Assembly (NCBI GenBank): GCA_951828385.1
Contig: OX639973.1
Location: 2,533,200-2,597,199, forward strand
DNA from: an uncultured Poribacteria bacterium
GTDB lineage: Bacteria > Poribacteria > WGA-4E > WGA-3G
Direction: 5' to 3'
Length of the DNA stretch: 64,000 nt
Shown here: positions 54,166 to 62,922 of the stretch, in pieces
Layout of the letters: every line of letters begins with the position of its first letter
How positions within the stretch are numbered: the first letter of the stretch is position 1
Notes under the pieces: model-generated
What the model was told of the DNA's origin: nothing
The model's input: the letters and a program-made list of their open reading frames with translations, nothing else
Databases searched by the model: none
Translations under genes and position numbers: made by a program

Positions 54166-55440
54166 CTAAAATGCGTCGTCATTGTCGTCAGTCCCCGGCA
54201 TCTCAAGATGAATCCGTTGGACGCGTCGTTCATCTGCCTCAAATATGGTGAATCGGATACCGCGGTAAGTAAATTGGGTGCCCTGTTCAGGCACGCGCCC
54301 GAGGTGGTCTACGACGAACCCACCGATTGTATCAATGTTTTCTGCTTCAAGTTCGGTGCCGAGTCTTTCGTTGAATTCAACAAGATTCAGCCGCGCATCA
54401 ACAGAATAAGTGTTCGCCGCCAACTCGATGTAGTCATCTTGTTCGTCTATTTCGTCTTCATCGTGGATTTCACCGACAATTTCTTCGATGATATTTTCGA
54501 GTGTCACCATGCCAGCAGTGCCGCCGTATTCGTCTACAACGATGGCGATGTGCTGTTTGTGCTCGCGAAGTTCCCGGAAAAGTTCTGAAATCTTCTTACT
54601 TTCCGGTGTGAAAAAAGGGCCACGATCAACGATTAGTTCTCTTAGGTTGACGGGTTGACCTTTTGCCCAGCAATCCAACATATCTTTAACGTGCAAAATC
54701 CCGACAATTCGATCAATCGTTTCCTCATATATCGGAATACGCGTGTGTCTGGACGTAATTGCAGTCTGTAAAACTTCGGTTTCAGGAGTCGCGACCTCAA
54801 GGCATACCATGTCGGTTCGGGCAACCATGATTTCCCGGGTGACTTTGTCGGGTAGATCCAAAATCCGAGAGATCATTTCACGCTCGTCCGGTTCTAAGAT
54901 TTCTTGGCTGTCACCGACGCTGTCAAGTGTTTCTAATACCTCTGGAGATACGAGGGTATCTTGCGCGGATGTGGCTTTGCCGCCGAAGATACGGACAATG
55001 AGATTGGCGAGGAAATTCAAGGGGATGAGAACGAGGAACCCACACCAGTAGATGGCGCGGAGCGCACTGAGGGCTCGGATGGTTGCTGCGCCAGTGCTGC
55101 CCCGTACATAGTTTTTGGGGAACAGTTCTGTAAAAACGACAAAGCAGGCGACGGCGAGGGCGGCCCCCGCGATCGGGTATGCTTCCCAAAATGTCATAAA
55201 CACCGTAACACCTGCTACTATCAGAATCGTTTTTGCCGTGATAATCGTTAAGGAGTAACGGCGCGGGTGGCGCAGCAGCGATGTTAACACTTCATAACGT
55301 TTGCCGCCTTCCTCGGCGAACTTGAGAATATCGTCCCGCGTTAACCGGGCGAGCAACGCTTCGGCAGTTGAAAACAACGCACTGAGAATTAAGAGTATAC
55401 CTAAGCTAACGAGTTTGATGACTAAGTCTAGGTCGTCCAA
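54166..55440 (-). CDS. corC: HlyC/CorC (CNNM/DUF21) family transporter with CBS pair
   Basis: A 424-residue protein starting at TTG 55440 after a strong AGGAGGTG site. Residues 1-160 are the DUF21 membrane domain (LVSLGILLILSALFSTAEAL), followed by two CBS domains (IMVARTDMVCLEVATPE, ILHVKDMLDCW) and the CorC/HlyC C-terminal domain. It is thought to act in magnesium or cobalt efflux. Third gene of the phoH-ybeY-corC operon. Confidence 0.88.
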   Translation of the reverse strand: MDDLDLVIKLVSLGILLILSALFSTAEALLARLTRDDILKFAEEGGKRYEVLTSLLRHPRRYSLTIITAKTILIVAGVTVFMTFWEAYPIAGAALAVACFVVFTELFPKNYVRGSTGAATIRALSALRAIYWCGFLVLIPLNFLANLIVRIFGGKATSAQDTLVSPEVLETLDSVGDSQEILEPDEREMISRILDLPDKVTREIMVARTDMVCLEVATPETEVLQTAITSRHTRIPIYEETIDRIVGILHVKDMLDCWAKGQPVNLRELIVDRGPFFTPESKKISELFRELREHKQHIAIVVDEYGGTAGMVTLENIIEEIVGEIHDEDEIDEQDDYIELAANTYSVDARLNLVEFNERLGTELEAENIDTIGGFVVDHLGRVPEQGTQFTYRGIRFTIFEADERRVQRIHLEMPGTDDNDDAF

Positions 55441-55494
55441 ACGTTAAATTACACCTCCTACAAACTGGCACTCAAAAGTTAGCGAACACTTGTG

Positions 55495-55983
55495 CTACGC
55501 TTCGGGTAATAAACCGAAGATGGTATGCTGCTTTTCAAACATAACTGTGGCTTCTGCTTGTGTTTCGTGGTCGTAGCCAAGCAGATGGAGTGCTCCGTGT
55601 ATTGCAAGTAACGCGACTTCGGTTTCAAGGTTGTCGTAGGTCGTCTCTTGTTTCTCGGTTTCAAGACTGCTGCGAGTTGCACTGAACGGATCGCTTGTCG
55701 CCACTTGTCGCGATGCGGTTTCGAGGGATATAACGAGATCGCCGAGGATATTCGGGTTCACATGCGCCTCCTCACCCTCACGCATCGCAAAAGCCAGCAC
55801 ATCTGTCGGTGCATCAACGCCTCGATAATCGCGGTTGAGATGTTTGATGTCAGCATCGTCTGTTAAGAGGACACTGACTTCACACGCCTCAGCATTGTGT
55901 GCTTTTAAAGTTGCGAGCACCGCGGTGTGAATCACTTCGACATCAAAGGTGGTATTATTACTTGTATTCGTAACGCGAATCAA
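55495..55983 (-). CDS. ybeY: Endoribonuclease YbeY
   Basis: A 162-residue zinc endoribonuclease with catalytic His129, His133, His139 in HGALHLLGYDHE. It acts in 16S rRNA maturation and ribosome quality control. The start is TTG at 55983 with GGAAG upstream; no ATG fits. The insert around residues 93-118 (ATSDPFSATRSSLETEKQET) makes it slightly longer than usual. It is 5 bases after phoH. Confidence 0.93.
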   Translation of the reverse strand: MIRVTNTSNNTTFDVEVIHTAVLATLKAHNAEACEVSVLLTDDADIKHLNRDYRGVDAPTDVLAFAMREGEEAHVNPNILGDLVISLETASRQVATSDPFSATRSSLETEKQETTYDNLETEVALLAIHGALHLLGYDHETQAEATVMFEKQHTIFGLLPEA

Positions 55984-55988
55984 AACGG

Positions 55989-57005
55989 TTATTCTTCCGC
56001 GTTGGACGTACTTGGTGGGTTTCCACCGTTCTGTCTCTTGTTGTGTGGTGATGCCTGTTCGTAAGCTTCAACGATACGCTGGACGAGTTCATGCCGCACG
56101 ACATCAACTCTTGAAAAATAGATGAACTCAATTCCGTTGATACCAGAAAGTACTTCTTGCGCGTCTGCGAGTCCTGAAATTTTGTGTGTCGGGAGATCTG
56201 TCTGTGTAATGTCGCCTGTGACCACAGCTTTTGAGTCAAAACCGAGGCGGGTTAGGAACATCTTCATCTGTTCGATGGTGGCGTTTTGGGCTTCATCAAG
56301 GACGACAAACGAGTTATTGAGTGTCCTGCCTCGCATAAAAGCGATCGGTGCTACCTCAATAACATTGCGCTCAATGTATTTGTCGAGGGCTTCTGGTGGC
56401 ATCATATCGTAAAGTGCATCGTATAACGGGCGTAGGTATGGATGCACCTTGTCCGCAATATCACCGGGTAAAAAACCGAGTTTCTCACCGGCTTCAACGG
56501 CGGGGCGTGTTAAAATGATACGACTCACCTGTCCACTTTTAAGGGCGGAGACAGCCATCGCCATAGCGAGATAAGTCTTTCCTGTTCCAGCGGGTCCGAT
56601 ACCGAACACAAGGTCGTTGTGTTTAATCGCCTGAACGTACCTTTGCTGACCGGCAGTCTTCGGACGGATGACTCCACGTTTCGAGAAGACTGGGATAGAC
56701 TCGGCGCCTGTTTCACCCAAGGTGTCTGGTTCATCAACACCCGATGCGCGAATCGCATAGTTGACATCGGTTGCCTGAATGCGTTCGCCTTTCCGGATGC
56801 GGTGAAGTAGCGATTCAATAACCGTTGTTACCCGGTTGACCTCTGTGACGTTTTCGCCAATAACAGCGATATTGTCACTTTTCAAAACAACGCGCGCATC
56901 GAAATTGTCTTCAATGATTTTTAAGAAGGCATCACTCTGTCCAAAGAGGGCTTGCACTTCAGCGTTGCTCTGTATGGGAACACCCTTTGATTCTTGCTTT
57001 TGCAA
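55989..57005 (-). CDS. phoH: PhoH family ATPase
   Basis: A 338-residue protein with Walker A GPAGTGKT (137-144), LDEAQN Walker B, VTGDITQTDL and a KH-like N-terminal part. PhoH-like proteins are RNA-linked ATPases that lie next to ybeY. Start TTG 57005; GGAGG is 12 bases upstream and no ATG is available. First gene of a phoH-ybeY-corC operon. Confidence 0.9.
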   Translation of the reverse strand: MQKQESKGVPIQSNAEVQALFGQSDAFLKIIEDNFDARVVLKSDNIAVIGENVTEVNRVTTVIESLLHRIRKGERIQATDVNYAIRASGVDEPDTLGETGAESIPVFSKRGVIRPKTAGQQRYVQAIKHNDLVFGIGPAGTGKTYLAMAMAVSALKSGQVSRIILTRPAVEAGEKLGFLPGDIADKVHPYLRPLYDALYDMMPPEALDKYIERNVIEVAPIAFMRGRTLNNSFVVLDEAQNATIEQMKMFLTRLGFDSKAVVTGDITQTDLPTHKISGLADAQEVLSGINGIEFIYFSRVDVVRHELVQRIVEAYEQASPHNKRQNGGNPPSTSNAEE

Positions 57006-57220
57006 TAGAATTCTAATCCTCCAGTTTTTTATGTGGGAGACTCACAAGTTTCCCGTGTATAGGCTGTTTAACTTAACAAAATTAGAAAAAAAAGTCAAAT
57101 TTTAGGGTTACGCAGGTGCCAGCACTCTGTTTTTTCAGACACCCTACCAAATCCACTGTGCGTACGTTCTATCGGATCATTCCTATTGTACAATGTCATC
57201 AAACAAAAGTCAAGCGTTTT

Positions 57221-57889
57221 TTATTTCCGTCCATAGAATTTGACTTCGCGAATCGAAGCGCCCTTGAGGGGAATATGCATTTTCCCGTCTCTTTTTTCTT
57301 TTTCCCACTTTTGTCGGAGCACTTCAGGGATTTCTGAGAGGACGTTCAGTTCTTTGACGACATCCTCGTTGTGAACGACATTTTCTGGAGCTTCTAACGC
57401 GTAAGCTGTCAATCGCAGATAGCGAATTTTTCGTCCGACCTGAAATCTCACTGGCTGTGTGCCTTTAACTGTTTCACCGCGCTTATCTTCGACAGGTGTA
57501 AACGCAAGCTGCCCTTTTAACGCTCTTTTTTCGGCGGTATCCAAGGCGAAACGACGGAGCGTTGAGGCGGGATAGACCTCAACATAGGCGACATAAGTTG
57601 GCGCGTCCAATTTAATCAACATTTCTGTCTTAGGGTTACCGTCCACTTGACGCTTGTACCGCCGTCCCCTAAAACCTTTTCGGATAACTCCGTCCGTTTC
57701 AAAGCTGCCGACTGTTGTTAGGTCACCGTCCACTATCGTAGGATTTTCCTCACAAGAAAGGCGTGAAGCGAAAATTTCTACCGCGGATGGTTCTTGTAAC
57801 ATTGCACACCCGAAAGGGACAAACAGTAACGCTAACAAAACGAAATAATAATACACCTTGAAGTTATCAGCCTTCCATTTTCTGTTCAT
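57221..57889 (-). CDS. Discoidin-like lipoprotein, copy 1
   Basis: 222 residues with lipobox LLFVPFGC. Conserved among three neighbours: RLSCEENPTIVDGDLTTVGS, LIKLDAPTYVAYVEVYPAST, IPLKGASIREVKFYGR. The fold reads as a galactose-binding / F5-8 type C-like jelly roll with the DGD...Y.EVYP core. A surface ligand-binding role is inferred. It is the last of three tandem paralogues. Confidence 0.75.
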   Translation of the reverse strand: MNRKWKADNFKVYYYFVLLALLFVPFGCAMLQEPSAVEIFASRLSCEENPTIVDGDLTTVGSFETDGVIRKGFRGRRYKRQVDGNPKTEMLIKLDAPTYVAYVEVYPASTLRRFALDTAEKRALKGQLAFTPVEDKRGETVKGTQPVRFQVGRKIRYLRLTAYALEAPENVVHNEDVVKELNVLSEIPEVLRQKWEKEKRDGKMHIPLKGASIREVKFYGRK

Positions 57890-57943
57890 GATGTTTCCTC
57901 CTTCATGCTTAGGTGCTTACGAAACTTTGTCGATTTAAAGTGC

Positions 57944-58525
57944 CTATCGCCCGTAGAACTTGACTTCTCGAATCGCAGCACCTTTGAGTGGAATCCACAT
58001 TTTACGTTCTTCGTCGTCGTGTCGGACGTTTTCTGGATCTTCCAGTGCATTTGCCGTCAATCGTAAATGATGAATTTCCCGCTCAACCTTGAATCTTACT
58101 GGCAAGGTGCCTTCCACTTTTATGCCGCGTTTATCCTCTACTGCCTCAAACGAGAGTTCTCGATTCGGTGGTTTTACTGCAGCATCTAAAATAAGATTAC
58201 GGATGGTTGAGGCGGGATAGATTTCAACATAGGCGATATATGTTGGAACATCCAGTTTAATCAGCGTTTCGGTTTTGAGGGTGCCTTCCACTCGACGCTG
58301 ATACTGCCGAGGCGCGTATGAGACTCTTTTCACAAATTCTTTTTTGATGGATCCTTGTGCTGCAAAGGTGCCAACTGTTTTCAAGTCGCCATCTACCATC
58401 TCAGGATTTTGATCGCAGGTGAGACGTGAAGTTGGTATTTCGACTAAGGGTGCCTCTTGCAGCATCGCACACCCCATAACACTGCATATCAGAATCAGTA
58501 AAATACTGAATACTCGTATTCTCAT
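57944..58525 (-). CDS. Discoidin-like lipoprotein, copy 2
   Basis: 193 residues from ATG 58525, preferred over a GTG nine bases upstream because it is correctly spaced from GGGAGG. Lipobox CSVMGC. Shares NPEMVDGDLKTVGTFAAQG, YIAYVEIYPASTIRNLILDA and PLKGAAIREVKFYGR with its neighbours. Tandem duplication is the simplest history. Confidence 0.75.
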   Translation of the reverse strand: MRIRVFSILLILICSVMGCAMLQEAPLVEIPTSRLTCDQNPEMVDGDLKTVGTFAAQGSIKKEFVKRVSYAPRQYQRRVEGTLKTETLIKLDVPTYIAYVEIYPASTIRNLILDAAVKPPNRELSFEAVEDKRGIKVEGTLPVRFKVEREIHHLRLTANALEDPENVRHDDEERKMWIPLKGAAIREVKFYGR

Positions 58526-58560
58526 TTTCTTCACCTCCCTATCAGATGTAAAAAATCTTC

Positions 58561-58620
58561 TTACGATTGTTTCTTTCCGTAAATTTTGATCTCACGGATT
58601 GAAGCCCTTTCAGAGGAATT
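58561..58620 (-). pseudogene. Leftover C-terminus of a fourth discoidin-like lipoprotein
   Basis: Just after the stop of copy 3, the minus strand continues (with one frame change) IPLKG then SIREIKIYGKKQS then TAA. This matches the end of the other copies (PLKGASIREVKFYGRK). It has no start and is out of frame at one point, so it is the relic of a fourth copy after deletion between repeats. Confidence 0.65.
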
Positions 58621-59221
58621 GTTTACCGAAAAATCTGACTTCGCGAATCTCGGCACCTATTAGCGGGATCTCAACAGATGAGTTTATATTTCGGGTAGAA
58701 TTCTGTTTATCCTCAATTCCGTCTGCGCTCATCCGCAGATAAAGGACTTCTCGTCCAATGCGGAAGCGAACGGGTGTCAATCCTTCTATATCCTTGTGCT
58801 GCTTGTCGGCCACGCGTTCAAAGGCGACATCAAAGCGTGGTGGATCGTCAGTGGTTGTCATCATTGCGAAATTTGGAATGTGCCGTGATGCCGGATAGAC
58901 TTCTACATAAGAGACATAGGTCGGTGCGTCGAGTTTGATAATCGCTTCTGTGCGACGGTTGCCTTCAACCTGTGTTATGTAACGCCGTTGTGCGTATGTC
59001 TGCCGACGGGTCTCGCCGTCAAAAACTTGATACGCTTTTCGGACGAATCCATTTACTGCGAATGAACTCACTGTCTCCAGATTTCCATCCACGAATTCTG
59101 GGTTTGATGCACAGGTAAGGCGCGCCGGTGCAATCTCTTCAACAGACTGGTTCAACTGGTTCAGCACAGCACACCCCGAAACGCCGATGAGCAGAACGGT
59201 TAAACTGATTAGGATTCTCAT
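58610..59221 (-). CDS. Discoidin-like lipoprotein, copy 3
   Basis: 203 residues with lipobox LLIGVSGC and AGGAGG before the ATG. Shares RLTCASNPEFVDGNLETVSS, IIKLDAPTYVSYVEVYPASR and IPLIGAEIREVRFFG with its neighbours. Its last two codons (FL) come from the junction with the fourth-copy relic, so its C-terminus is probably changed by the deletion. Confidence 0.75.
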   Translation of the reverse strand: MRILISLTVLLIGVSGCAVLNQLNQSVEEIAPARLTCASNPEFVDGNLETVSSFAVNGFVRKAYQVFDGETRRQTYAQRRYITQVEGNRRTEAIIKLDAPTYVSYVEVYPASRHIPNFAMMTTTDDPPRFDVAFERVADKQHKDIEGLTPVRFRIGREVLYLRMSADGIEDKQNSTRNINSSVEIPLIGAEIREVRFFGKQFL

Positions 59222-59302
59222 TTTTCCTCCTGTTGTATGCCTGAACGTTTTAGGTTTTGATCACAAAAACCACCGTAAGTGTAAATATCACGTTAGGGTT
59301 AC

Positions 59303-59319
59303 GGCACACGGCGTGTGCC
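59303..59319. repeat. Perfect palindrome just after the Ldh gene
   Basis: GGCACAC, loop GGC, GTGTGCC; three bases from the Ldh stop codon. It could help end that transcript, but no T-run follows. Confidence 0.4.
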
Positions 59320-59321
59320 TA

Positions 59322-60368
59322 CTACTTTAAGGGGACTTCAACATCGAAACGTTCCGCGGCTTCGACGAGGCGGTTCCAAGTCGGTTCTTCAATGGGTATC
59401 CCTTCTCGGAGACGTTTCTCACGGCTCCGTTCCTCAAATTCTCCGGGAACGTAGATTTCATCAACACCGGGCAATCGAGCAGATGATTTCACCCACTCTA
59501 CAAGATATGCGATCTCCTGTTCATAATCCGCTAAGTCAATGAAATCCTCGATTTTGATTGCGAACATTACGATGCCACTCGCGCCGCGCGTCGGTTGTTC
59601 ACGGCTACATCCTGCCCAAGAGAGTCCACCAGCGATGGCATCTATCATCACGCCGAGTCCAAACCCCTTGTGCCCGAATTGGAAACCACCGAGCGGCATA
59701 ACGGCTGTGTCCTGCGGACGTTCTCGAAACGCGTTCGGATCCGTGAGCGGTTTGCCTTCTGCATCTATCATCCACCCTTCCGGTATAGGTCCGCCGCGAG
59801 CCGTCTGAACGAGCAGCTTGCCGCCTGCGACCACGCTGAGCGTCATATCGAGGAGGAGCGGTTCACCACCTTGACGTGGCACCGAGATCGCAATCGGATT
59901 TGGTGGCAGTCTGCGAGAGGTACCGCCGTGTGGATGCATAAATCGTCCACCGCCGTTGAGCAAAACGATGCCGATCATACCGGCACGCGCCGCAATCGGT
60001 GGGTATTCGCCCATCCGTCCTGCGTGTCCACATCGGTGTAAGCCGACTGCCCCGATGGTGCAGCTTTCTGCTTTTTCGACAGCCATCTCCATCGCTTTCC
60101 GTGCGGCGACCATACCGAGTGCACCGTTGACATTGATAACGGTCGCAGCACCGCTCTCTCTGACAATCTCCATTTTATCGGCGGCGGGTCCGCCTGCCAT
60201 GCCACCGATGTAGTTCGGCGCGTTGATGACACCGTGTGAATCGTGACCTGCTAAATTAGAATCAACGACATGGTCGCTGACGATGCGAGCATCTTCTTCT
60301 GTACCACCGGCACCGCGATATATATCGTATACAAACTTTCTCAAAACATCATGAGAGACAATTGGCAT
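59322..60368 (-). CDS. Malate/L-lactate dehydrogenase-like oxidoreductase (Ldh family)
   Basis: A 348-residue protein of the YbiC/ComC type with its own NAD fold: VVDSNLAGHDSHGVIN (active-site His), ESGAATVINVNGALGMVAA, GLHRCGHAGRMGEY, NPIAISVP. It oxidises 2-hydroxy acids with NAD(P). The substrate is not known; lactate, malate, sulfolactate or ureidoglycolate relatives exist. SD AAGGAAA before the ATG. Confidence 0.88.
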   Translation of the reverse strand: MPIVSHDVLRKFVYDIYRGAGGTEEDARIVSDHVVDSNLAGHDSHGVINAPNYIGGMAGGPAADKMEIVRESGAATVINVNGALGMVAARKAMEMAVEKAESCTIGAVGLHRCGHAGRMGEYPPIAARAGMIGIVLLNGGGRFMHPHGGTSRRLPPNPIAISVPRQGGEPLLLDMTLSVVAGGKLLVQTARGGPIPEGWMIDAEGKPLTDPNAFRERPQDTAVMPLGGFQFGHKGFGLGVMIDAIAGGLSWAGCSREQPTRGASGIVMFAIKIEDFIDLADYEQEIAYLVEWVKSSARLPGVDEIYVPGEFEERSREKRLREGIPIEEPTWNRLVEAAERFDVEVPLK

Positions 60369-60440
60369 AAATGTTTCCTTACTGAATTGCGGATTTGTAA
60401 GATGAATAAAGACGTTTTACAACGGGATTGGTACCGCTGC

Positions 60441-61025
60441 CTACCGTTGATTTTCACGAAGTTCGACACGTCTATAAATATCATCCAAGGACAATTCACA
60501 ATCAATTGAGGTAAGCGACAGCACATCTTCAAGTGATCGGAATTCGGTTGGTTGCCACGCTGCCCGTTGCCGACGGTGAAGTTCAACCCGCACTTCGTCT
60601 TGTGATACAAGTACGTATTCACGCAGAGACGTAAGTTGTTGATAATCGTCGAATTTCTCGCCTCGGTCGTACCTTTCAGTTGAAGGCGAAAGCACTTCTA
60701 CTAAGACGACCGGGTTAAGCAACGTATCAAAAACGTTATCCTCAAAGCGCGGTTCACCACAGACAACAACGACATCCGGATAAAAGTAAGAGGCCTCAGG
60801 GTGAGTCCGAACCCGCATATCGTTGGTGTGGACTTCACACGTCCCCTCTTTCAACTGGATATAAAGTTCTCCAGAGATATTCGTCACAATGAGACTATGT
60901 GCGCGACTTGCACCGGACATAGCGATTATTTCCCCGCGCAAGTATTCATGTTTAGTATCTGCCTTGCGTTCCCAAGCAAGGTATTCCTCGGGCGTTAGAT
61001 GGGTTTGCACTGCAGCTGATGACAT
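60441..61025 (-). CDS. Uma2 family endonuclease-like protein
   Basis: 194 residues from ATG 61025 (GGAGGT 5 bases upstream). Uma2 phrases: LTPEEYLAWERKADTKHEYL, EIIAMSGASRAHSLI, YFYPDVVVVCGE, NPVVLVEVLSPSTERYDRGE, KFDDYQQLTSLREYVLVSQD. The Asp...Glu...(K) set resembles a PD-(D/E)XK nuclease. These proteins are frequent in cyanobacteria and Poribacteria; function unsettled. 13 bases after a PhyH gene. Confidence 0.88.
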   Translation of the reverse strand: MSSAAVQTHLTPEEYLAWERKADTKHEYLRGEIIAMSGASRAHSLIVTNISGELYIQLKEGTCEVHTNDMRVRTHPEASYFYPDVVVVCGEPRFEDNVFDTLLNPVVLVEVLSPSTERYDRGEKFDDYQQLTSLREYVLVSQDEVRVELHRRQRAAWQPTEFRSLEDVLSLTSIDCELSLDDIYRRVELRENQR

Positions 61026-61038
61026 GATGTACCTCCAT

Positions 61039-61851
61039 TTATGCTTGGCGGAACCCGCTCTCCGTGCGATGCCAATTCTGTCCGTGATTTGGATCGCGGA
61101 ACTGGATACTTCTGCCGAGCAGCTGCTTGAGTACATCGCTTTCGCCTGCTAATTCCTCGTCAGTCAACTGCCGAGGCATATCCTCTTGCGGATAGATGAC
61201 CGATCGGTTGTACATACCGAGCAACCCGACGCGCGGTGTGTCCGTTAGGTTCGGGCGCGACTGATGCCAGATTGCGCCGTTTGTGAACATGATAGAGCCT
61301 TTCGGTGCGACAGCGACGCTGCTCTCAAGCCCTTCTGCCTCTCCCAATTCGGGACGGCGGAGCGTTTTGTGTGAACCTGCGATACACGCCGTTGCCCCGT
61401 TTTCTTCCGTAAAGTCGTCTAACATCCAAACTGTTTGTCCGGTTATTGAACCGGACGGGAAAGGGGATTGCATTGCCCAATACGGGTAGTCGATATGCCA
61501 GCCGCCTGTGGGTGCCCCAGGTCCAACGATGTTCGCTGTAAATGTGGAGGCGATGACATCTTCACCGAGCATCCGTTTCCATACGGCTACCACGGTTGGG
61601 TGCTGGATGAAATAGCGGAAGATCGGAGATTTCCCAACGATTGCCCAAACGCGTCGGATTTTACCCTCGCCGTAACTGTGGTCAAATCCGTTTGCGATGT
61701 CTTCTTCGACTAATTTCCAGATTGCCTCGCGTGCTTCGTCTGCTTCATCGTCGGTAATCACATTTTCGATGATGTGGAAACCGACTTCAGTCAAGTCGTG
61801 TTCAACAAGGTCTAATCTTTCTGAATCTAACGCTGATTTGATATGTAGCAT
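61039..61851 (-). CDS. Phytanoyl-CoA dioxygenase family protein
   Basis: A 270-residue oxygenase with a normal iron site: His119 and Asp121 (GGWHIDYPYW), distal His196 (GAIWHQSRP) and Arg207. It would use Fe(II) and 2-oxoglutarate to hydroxylate an unidentified small molecule. It lies 19 bases after an epimerase gene in the same direction and may belong to the same pathway. Confidence 0.9.
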   Translation of the reverse strand: MLHIKSALDSERLDLVEHDLTEVGFHIIENVITDDEADEAREAIWKLVEEDIANGFDHSYGEGKIRRVWAIVGKSPIFRYFIQHPTVVAVWKRMLGEDVIASTFTANIVGPGAPTGGWHIDYPYWAMQSPFPSGSITGQTVWMLDDFTEENGATACIAGSHKTLRRPELGEAEGLESSVAVAPKGSIMFTNGAIWHQSRPNLTDTPRVGLLGMYNRSVIYPQEDMPRQLTDEELAGESDVLKQLLGRSIQFRDPNHGQNWHRTESGFRQA

Positions 61852-61870
61852 ATTTCACCTCTGCCTTACA

Positions 61871-62863
61871 CTACCGGATACGCGGTAGATTGCGAACTGC
61901 CTCAATAACCCGATCCTCCAGATCGTCTGCGTCACTATCTGGAATCAGATTGTGTTTGTCCATCCAAGCGATGTTCTCTGCGACACTCTCTGTAACCGGA
62001 ATTTTCGGACTGAATTCAGGTAACGCTGCTGCAAGTTTCTCGTGGCTGAAGATCTGTGTATGCCCGAAGTTGCCCCGCAAACCGCTGAAGCGTTCTGGTG
62101 CCATCGCGATAAGCGACTCTTGGGATACATGCACGATCTCTATGTCAACACCGAGTGCGTCTGCCGCGGCACGGTGCCATTCGTCCCACGTCCGTGCCTG
62201 CGGGTGGACGATATTGTATATCTCGCCGAAGCAGTCGGATTTACCGAGTATATCTGTAAACGCAAAACCTGCGTCGCGAGATGACAGGAATTGAAAATAA
62301 TTTAATCCATCGCCCGCGGAGAGGATCGGTTTGCCCTTCCGTAGCCGATCAATCCAACCCCCATCCCCACCGACTTGACGCAAGAGATTCATGCCCGGTC
62401 CGTGGGTATAGGACGGTTTGAAGATCGTGACGGGGAACCCGTCGCGTGCGTGTGCCTCTAACAGGAGATTATCCGCGGCGACTTTGCCGAGTCCGTAGCC
62501 TGATTCCCCTTGCAACGGTGCCGTCTCTGGGAGGTTGATCCCGGCGAACGGGGGTCCGTAGGTCATCACTGTTGAGCAGTGGACGAAGTGTCCGACGCGT
62601 CCTTGACATGCCCGCAGCGCGGAAGTGGCATCGTCGGCGTTGAAACTAATCATATCGATGACGGCATCCCATTCTTCCGCGCCGACTTTCGCTTCAAAGT
62701 CGTCGCGTTGTTGTCGGTCGCCGTGGATGACGCGGACATCTGGAGGCGGTGCGTCTCTGTGTTGTCCGCGGTTGAATAGGACGACTTCGTGGTTTCGGTG
62801 TTGCAGGGCGGCAACAATTCCACGGCTAATGTTGCCCGTCCCACCGATGACTAAAACTTTCAT
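61871..62863 (-). CDS. NAD-dependent epimerase/dehydratase
   Basis: A 330-residue extended SDR. GGTGNISRGI at residues 7-16 binds NAD; the catalytic Tyr and Lys are in SGYGLGKVAAD; preceded by FVHCSTVMTYG. The family changes nucleotide-sugar or related substrates. Neighbouring PhyH and Uma2 genes do not define the reaction. Start ATG 62863. Confidence 0.85.
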   Translation of the reverse strand: MKVLVIGGTGNISRGIVAALQHRNHEVVLFNRGQHRDAPPPDVRVIHGDRQQRDDFEAKVGAEEWDAVIDMISFNADDATSALRACQGRVGHFVHCSTVMTYGPPFAGINLPETAPLQGESGYGLGKVAADNLLLEAHARDGFPVTIFKPSYTHGPGMNLLRQVGGDGGWIDRLRKGKPILSAGDGLNYFQFLSSRDAGFAFTDILGKSDCFGEIYNIVHPQARTWDEWHRAAADALGVDIEIVHVSQESLIAMAPERFSGLRGNFGHTQIFSHEKLAAALPEFSPKIPVTESVAENIAWMDKHNLIPDSDADDLEDRVIEAVRNLPRIR

Positions 62864-62922
62864 TGTTCATTCCTTTGTTGACAGGATTTTATTTTGCTAT
62901 CTAACTTGACTTAAAAATTCTA

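Noticed and set aside
59303-59319. Intrinsic terminator after the Ldh gene
   Set aside because: The hairpin is perfect but has no T-run on the minus strand, so listed only as a palindrome.
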